Of a stretch of DNA of 64,000 bases, positions 58,850 to 64,000 are shown in pieces. The stretch covers positions 5,584,828 through 5,648,827 of the forward strand of contig NW_003101682.1 of NCBI RefSeq assembly GCF_000003855.2. The letters are read 5' to 3'. The notes under the pieces are model-generated. The model had not been told where the DNA came from. It saw only the letters and a list, made by a program, of their open reading frames with translations, and searched no databases. The translations under genes and the position numbers were made by a program. Source of the stretch: Blastomyces gilchristii SLH14081. Lineage: Eukaryota > Ascomycota > Eurotiomycetes > Onygenales > Ajellomycetaceae. Each line of letters begins with the position of its first letter. The stretch's first letter is position 1.

Positions 58850-61800
58850 TTATTATTATTATTATTATTCTTTAATTATAGATGTATACAGTCAGAGACT
58901 ATGACATCTACCTGAGAACTTTTAGTTCTCAGGGTTTTTCCTATATCTATAAAGTCAACTGTTATACATTTACCAATTTCAGATATGTAAAATCAGAAAA
59001 TTCCAGCTCAGAATACAAAAACTGTTTGCAAATTACAGTATTTTAACATCTTCTGATACTTTGAAACCATACGACAATATCATGACAAAAGAAAAGAGAA
59101 CATAGTCTTAAAGATAGATGCATTAAACAAATAGATAGAAAAGAATAGAAACAAAAAACTAAAGTAAAGAGAGACTATAACAGAACAAATTATTAAAAGA
59201 TAGTGTATAGCTGTTTTAATAGATGAGAATATTTTCTTTTTACATTTGATTGAACAAGGTTTTCACTTGAGTTTTGTTTCAAATCTTGAATAATGTATAC
59301 TCTTCTTTTATTTCTGCCAGCTTTCATTTCACTTATCTAAACAAGATTCTTTTATCTTTCTCTTTATAAAAGACTAAAAAACTATTTTTTAAATAGATCT
59401 GTTTAATTCTAAACTCTTTTTTGCAGCTAAATCAGTCATTTTATTGTTATGAATATTCATATAAGCAGAAACTCAGTGCAGATGAATTATCAGTTTTAAT
59501 ATTCTTCTCTTTTGAAATTTTCAAAACAGAGTTTAAAATCAGTTCAAGATTTATTTAATTATTATGAATCTAACTATTTCTAAGTCTTTTGAAACTAGCT
59601 TGACTATCAGAGAATATTCATATCTCTTTCAAACTATTTTCTCTTTTATAAGATTTTATTTCAATGAGTTTGAAAGCTTTCACTATTACAAATAGTTCAG
59701 CATCAAAGATTTCAGATTCACAGTCTAAATTTCAGAAATCTGAGATAAAATTGACATTATCTTCAGTATAAGCAATGTCTGTACTAAATCTATTCAAATT
59801 CTTATTTGTTAAGTCATCTGAATAAATCAGAATAGAGTCTTTTATATTAATAGTAGAAATTCTCTTCAAATGCTGTTCATATTCTCTCTTCTTAGATAGT
59901 TCACTTATCTACAAGTCTATGAGAGATTCAAGCTTTTCTCTTCAGAGAGATATCTTGTCATGAGCAACTTTTTCAATATTCAATGAAGAAAATTAATTTT
60001 TAATCAGTGAGTATAGTCTGTATAGTTGAGAGAGTATTTTCTTTAAATAATTATTTTTATTTCAATCAAGAAATCTATTTCAATTCAATTCATTTTCAGA
60101 GTTAATTAATGAAAATGAAGAAGAGACTCTTTCTCTGATTATATAATTTAAGCTCATCTTTATAACTCTCAGAGTATAGTTCATACAAATCTTTTCAAAT
60201 CTAATAGTAGAAGAGAAACTTGAAGCTTTAATTTTCATTGCTTTAATAGAAGATGATTTGAATACTTTCAGAATTCTTCTTAAAGCTCTGTTTTACAGAC
60301 TTTGAAAGAGTTCTGTGAAATTCTCTTGATTATTTCATCAAACTTGAACTTCATAATGAGCTACTGAGATGATACAGACTATATATAACTGTCTCATATT
60401 CTGAAATAATAGACCTCTCTCTGTATTTGACAGTCTGATTATGATATTTAATAGTCTTTCTACCTTAATAGTTCTTTGTTGAATATGATATTTAAAATTC
60501 AACTTGAAGTTTAATCATACTTCTAATTATTTAATATTTAAACTGAGTTTAATCTCTTGATTTAAAAGAGTTAGATATAGTTATTTCTCATTGAATCTAA
60601 AAAAGAAATGAATTAACTCAGTTTTATTTATATCAAATTCAATTTAATTGGTATCTGCTCTAATAAATATTTTCTTTACTACTTTTTCAATTACTTCTAA
60701 ATTCTCTTTGATTGTTTTTGAACTGTAGACTAGATCAATATCATTCATATAACTTGAAGATCTCACTGTTTTCATATCTCTATTCTTGAATAGATATGCA
60801 GTGTATATTGTAAATAAAATAAGTAAGACTGAAGATTCTTATAATACTTCTATTTTTATCTCAGTCTTGTCTTATTTCATTTCATCGAAGAATAGTTATA
60901 TAATTCTTTTAGATATAAAACAGTTAACTCATTTTATTAGAGAAAGTGATATTTTTAGCATCTTCAAAGTCTGAATTAACTTTGACTTTGAAACATAATT
61001 AAATGTATCTTTTATATCAATAAAAACTGCAGTTGAGATCAGATCTTCATACTTTGCTATTTAAATATTATGAATAACTGAGAGAACAGTGTTAATTACA
61101 GAGTATTGTTTTCTATCTCTTATTTATTCATTAAATAGAAGAGAATTACTAATAGAGCTTATAAAAGATAGTTAAGTAGCTATTATTCTTTCTAAAACCT
61201 TTTCTAGATAGTTCAATAGAGATATTACTCCATATAACTTAGAAATTGATGCTTTTCTATTAGGTTTTGCAAGGATTACTTCAGTGACTTCTCTTCAGCA
61301 TTTAGAATAATACTCATTTTTCAAGAGATTGAAAAAGAGCTCAAAATACTTATTCTTTAAGTAGGAATATATATTTTGAATGATTAAGTAATTGATTGAA
61401 TCAGGCTCTGCAGCAGTTTTAATTGAACTTGAGAAGATAGCTAACTCTAATTCATTCTGTGAAAGTTCAGATTATTCTCAGTCATTTTTATTAATATAGT
61501 TATAAAGTAATATATTCTCTTTCTCTTTCTCTGAATCTGATGAGTTTTGAAAGAGAATTCTCATAAAAGCTTGATATTTTTTCTCAAAAGAATATGCTTT
61601 ATATGATTCATTCTGAAACTCATATTCTAAGGTTGAAAGTTTTGCTACACTTCTTGTCTTAGTGTAGTTAAAAGCTTTAAAAACTTCTTTTTCTTATGCT
61701 TCTTCAAGAAATTTGTTGCAGTAGTCTGTTTTAGCTTATTTAATATCTGAAAAATATTCATTTCTGACAGCTTTGAACTCTTTATCAGATATTACATCAT

Positions 61801-62187
61801 TCTTCTAATCTCTTCTAGTAGTAGCTAATTGTTTTGTTTTAGATATAATATTCTCATTTCATCAAGGTTTGAAATACTTAGAAAACTTTTTCTTTGAAAT
61901 ATTATCTTTAATACTTGTTAGAATGATAGATGTAATGAGCTTTACTCTATTCTCAAGCATTTCATTTGAGATATCTTGACTGAGATTTCAATATAGCTCA
62001 CTCTGCTTTTTAGATTTTAACAGTTTTATACTTTCTTCAACTGCTTTTCAATCAGCTTTTTCAAAGTTATACTGATTAGAGAGAAGAGGATTTTCACTCA
62101 TTTTATTTTCACTCAGTTCAATATTAAATTGAATAATCTTATAATCTGATTCTGATGTCTTATTTAAATCAATAAATCAGTTTATAA
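58850..62187 (-). mobile_element. LINE 3: 5'-truncated copy (minus)
   Basis: 3.3 kb, homologous to LINE 2 about 31990-35641. (TTA)n at 58850-58870 is the tail and the hairpin is at 58911-58933. The TSD is TCTGATTTCTT (58838-58848) against TCTGATATCTT (62188-62198), one mismatch. Compared with LINE 2, the region between about 59220 and the RNase H end is contracted. The 5' end falls at the end of the endonuclease domain. It separates G5 RNase H from G5 integrase. Confidence 0.9.
59230..62180 (-). pseudogene. LINE 3 ORF2 remnant
   Basis: End of endonuclease (SDYKII region, about 62150), RT (about 61450-60600) with YMND at about 60740-60755, and RNase H (about 59850-59430). The C-terminal Cys/His segment present in LINE 1 and LINE 2 is missing: 3' UTR sequence at about 59165-59222 (TTAAAAGATAGTGTATAGC) is joined directly to the post-RNase H part, an internal deletion. 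Many stops. Confidence 0.8.
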
Positions 62188-62845
62188 TCTGATATCTTAT
62201 ATTCTCTCAGTACATTTAACATGAACTCCTCTTATATCTAATTTGCAGAACTCTTACTTATGAAATCAGATCTGTAACTGATTGCATCAGATATCACAGA
62301 ATTCAATTTCTTCTAATAATTAATATAAAGATTGTACACTTGAAACTCTGAGATTCAATATACTAAACATTTGAAAGGTTTCATTATTGATTATAGATAG
62401 ATGAGGCTTTTATAATCTATGATTATTATTATTATATACTTATTATTAATATATCTATCTTATAACACTAGTATATGCTTAATTACTAGTAATTTCTTTT
62501 CACATACTGAGTAATTGAGCTCAGCATCTGATAGTTTTCTATTATCATATATTACTGAGTGCAGCTTGTCATTCTTACTCATCTGTAGAAGAGTATCTTT
62601 AATAGCTCATTCAGATACATCTATCTCAATGTAGAAAGATTTATTATAATCTGTTTAACTAAGCACTGAGAATGTTATTATATATTTTTTCAGTGTGAGA
62701 AAGGCCTGTTCACACATAATATTCAGATAATTGAATAAAACTTCTTCTTTCACAGATTTGCATCTATTTCTCTTAAGAGATCTCAGAGTGATATAACTAT
62801 TCATGTGAAATCTTTGATAAACTTGCAGTAGTATGAGGTCAACTC
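62188..62845 (-). pseudogene. Gypsy G5 RT end and RNase H
   Basis: Minus strand. A CEQAFLTLKK segment (about 62720-62690) is followed by SFYIEIDVSE and KNDKLHSVIYDNRKLSDAEL, then NYSVCEKKLLVI (about 62500). This is the standard gypsy RNase H order (AFxxLK, EtDAS, aYxSRKLxxAExNY). Upstream parts are cut off by the element at 62846-62976 and G3. Confidence 0.85.
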
Positions 62846-62976
62846 AATCATTATTATTATTATTATTCTTTTATTATACTCATATGCAAGCGGAGCTTAT
62901 AATGAGTCCTTGCATGATATTAAATACAGGTTAAATGTTGATTATACAGGAGAAAATACAGGTGTTGAGAGGATGC
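62846..62976 (-). mobile_element. Fragment of another (TAA)n-tailed retroposon
   Basis: A (TTA)n run at about 62848-62868 abuts G5 RNase H sequence, like a 3' tail of a minus-strand LINE or SINE. The following 105 bp (CTTTTATTATACTCATATGC..., with GCGGAGC) match nothing else in the window and are less mutated. G3 is inserted at 62977, so the rest may continue beyond G3, outside the window. Confidence 0.5.
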
Positions 62977-63271
62977 TATAAGAGGTCTACACTAAATAGA
63001 TTGATATGATATTTATAGATCTTATATAACAAAGTGAAAAACATTAAAGAACGAAAAGAAAGAGAAAGTGTGAGAATCAGTGATCAGAGTGAATATTTAT
63101 ACATGTACACAGTGATGTATGCAGTGAAGCTTCAGAGTAAAAGAATAGAAATTTCATGAGTTTTTCAGCTGAGAATCAGTAATTGAGAATGACTAAGAAT
63201 CAGAGCTTTCAGTGAAATCTATGAAGTGTAATGAAATAGTCTATATAATTAATCAGGCGCAGCTTATTATA
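62977..63271 (-). repeat. G3 3' LTR
   Basis: 295 bp, matching the G2 LTRs, including the extra GACTAAGAATC segment that the G1 LTRs lack. Ends are mutated (TATAAGAGG...ATTATA for TGTAAGAGG...GCCACA). Confidence 0.92.
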
Positions 63272-63319
63272 TTAGTTCTCTTCTTTTCTGATTATGTGTA
63301 GTTTTTATCAGTCAAGAGC

Positions 63320-64000
63320 TGCAGTCTGAGATAATATAAAACTCAGAGTTCAGATCAGATGATCATAGCTGACTTATTTTATAAGATAGTATCAGTTACA
63401 GCTGTGAGATCTCTCATTAAGAATATTCTCATTCTTCTACTCAAGTTCATTATCTTCTTCTATGATCTCTGACACCTGTCAGTTAGAAGTCACTTGAGAA
63501 GAAAATGAGTCAGTGATAGTGCAGTAGAGCAAGCTCATGTGAAATACATTATGAATCTCTAATGAAGTATTAAGACAGTAGTTATAACTGTCTAGAACTT
63601 CTGTTACTATGTATTTCACATGATGATAATTCAATGTACAGAATAAGTGTGTGATTCATATATTTCTAAGATTCAATTATATAAGATCTTCTATCTTATA
63701 CTATTCTGTAGAATCTCATCAGATATTAACTTGATCTTCTTAATCTTGTTTAACACTTATTATAAAGGCTTCTGCTAAGTTATAAGTGTCTCAGAGCTTC
63801 ATCACTATATTATCAGTGATCTGAATTGAACTGCAGAGGTTCAGTGTGAACTGTGTAATCTCTAGAAGATTCAACACTTTCATGTAATAACTGTGTGTAA
63901 GAAAGAATAAGCTTACATCTGTTAAGATAGTATCTCAGCTGTTAATAGTAATCTCTGAATGTAGAAGAAGATTATATCAATCATATTATAAGTAATTACA
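63320..64000 (-). pseudogene. G3 pol 3' end: integrase C-terminus and chromodomain
   Basis: Colinear with G2 16250-16960 and G1 1920-2600. The chromodomain-like part lies at about 63470-63330 and the HTSL-type post-integrase motif at about 63550-63500. Stops interrupt it. Confidence 0.8.

Larger units (their letters stand above)
62977..64000 (-). mobile_element. Ty3/gypsy element G3, 3' end (runs off window)
   Basis: Same family as G1 and G2: 3' LTR at 62977-63271 (295 bp), then the 3' end of pol on the minus strand. The left flank GATGC (62972-62976) should be its TSD; the partner is outside the window. Confidence 0.9.

Overview
The window looks like an AT-rich, repeat-only block of a filamentous fungal genome, most likely a Pezizomycotina ascomycete. 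This is inferred from the element families, the short introns with GTAAGT/GTATGT donors, the pyrimidine-rich promoters and the repeat-directed C-to-T mutation. I see no intact host gene, tRNA, rRNA or CRISPR array. Every long reading frame belongs to a transposable element, and nearly all are broken by TGA/TAG/TAA codons that arise from C-to-T (G-to-A) transitions. CpG is almost absent and CC/GG is strongly reduced. Comparing copies shows this directly: CGT arginine codons in one copy appear as TGT or CAT in others.

The layout is nested, and target-site duplications (TSDs) resolve it. The oldest recognisable host element is a Ty3/gypsy element, G5 (minus strand), left as fragments at 11086-11537, 57355-57946, 58454-58849 and 62188-62845. 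Inserted in or next to it are hAT copy C (1-1571 plus 9629-11077), the Ty1/copia element C1 (11538-57354, TSD TTTTA), a MITE (57947-58453), LINE 3 (58850-62187) and, at the right edge, gypsy G3 (62977-end). C1 carries gypsy G2 (11576-17284) in its 3' LTR and hAT copy B (18828-53193, TSD GAGATGAC) in its body. hAT B carries a MITE (20638-21143), copia C2 (24583-43327, TSD YATTG) and gypsy G4 (43765-53135, TSD CAATR). C2 carries LINE 2 (28137-35641, full length) and, in its 3' LTR, hAT copy A (37448-43233, TSD GTCAGGTC). G4 carries two MITEs and a tRNA-headed SINE (51541-52617). hAT C carries gypsy G1 (1572-9628), which carries LINE 1 (4169-6611).

The most interesting object is the 5.8-kb hAT transposon, present three times. 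Besides a hAT transposase (minus strand) it has a second minus-strand gene of unknown function, with a basic helical body and an acidic tail. It also has a plus-strand, three-exon gene whose product has the histone-fold core of histone H3 (LREI, YQKS, RLVREI, FQ..., IH..RVTL..RDTQL in order). Exon lengths are 196, 192 and 122 nt in both copies A and B, with 49- and 53-nt introns. I know of no hAT element described with its own H3-like histone, although I could not search.

Four 506-507-bp MITEs share the hAT termini and make 8-bp TSDs, so they are probably mobilised by it. The LINE and the 1.08-kb SINE share a 3' end with a hairpin and a (TAA)n tail, an apparent LINE/SINE partnership. Two assembly gaps (12884-13031 and 26484-27416) lie inside LTR elements. 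The youngest, deepest-nested elements (hAT A, SINE) keep the highest GC, as expected if mutation load tracks age.
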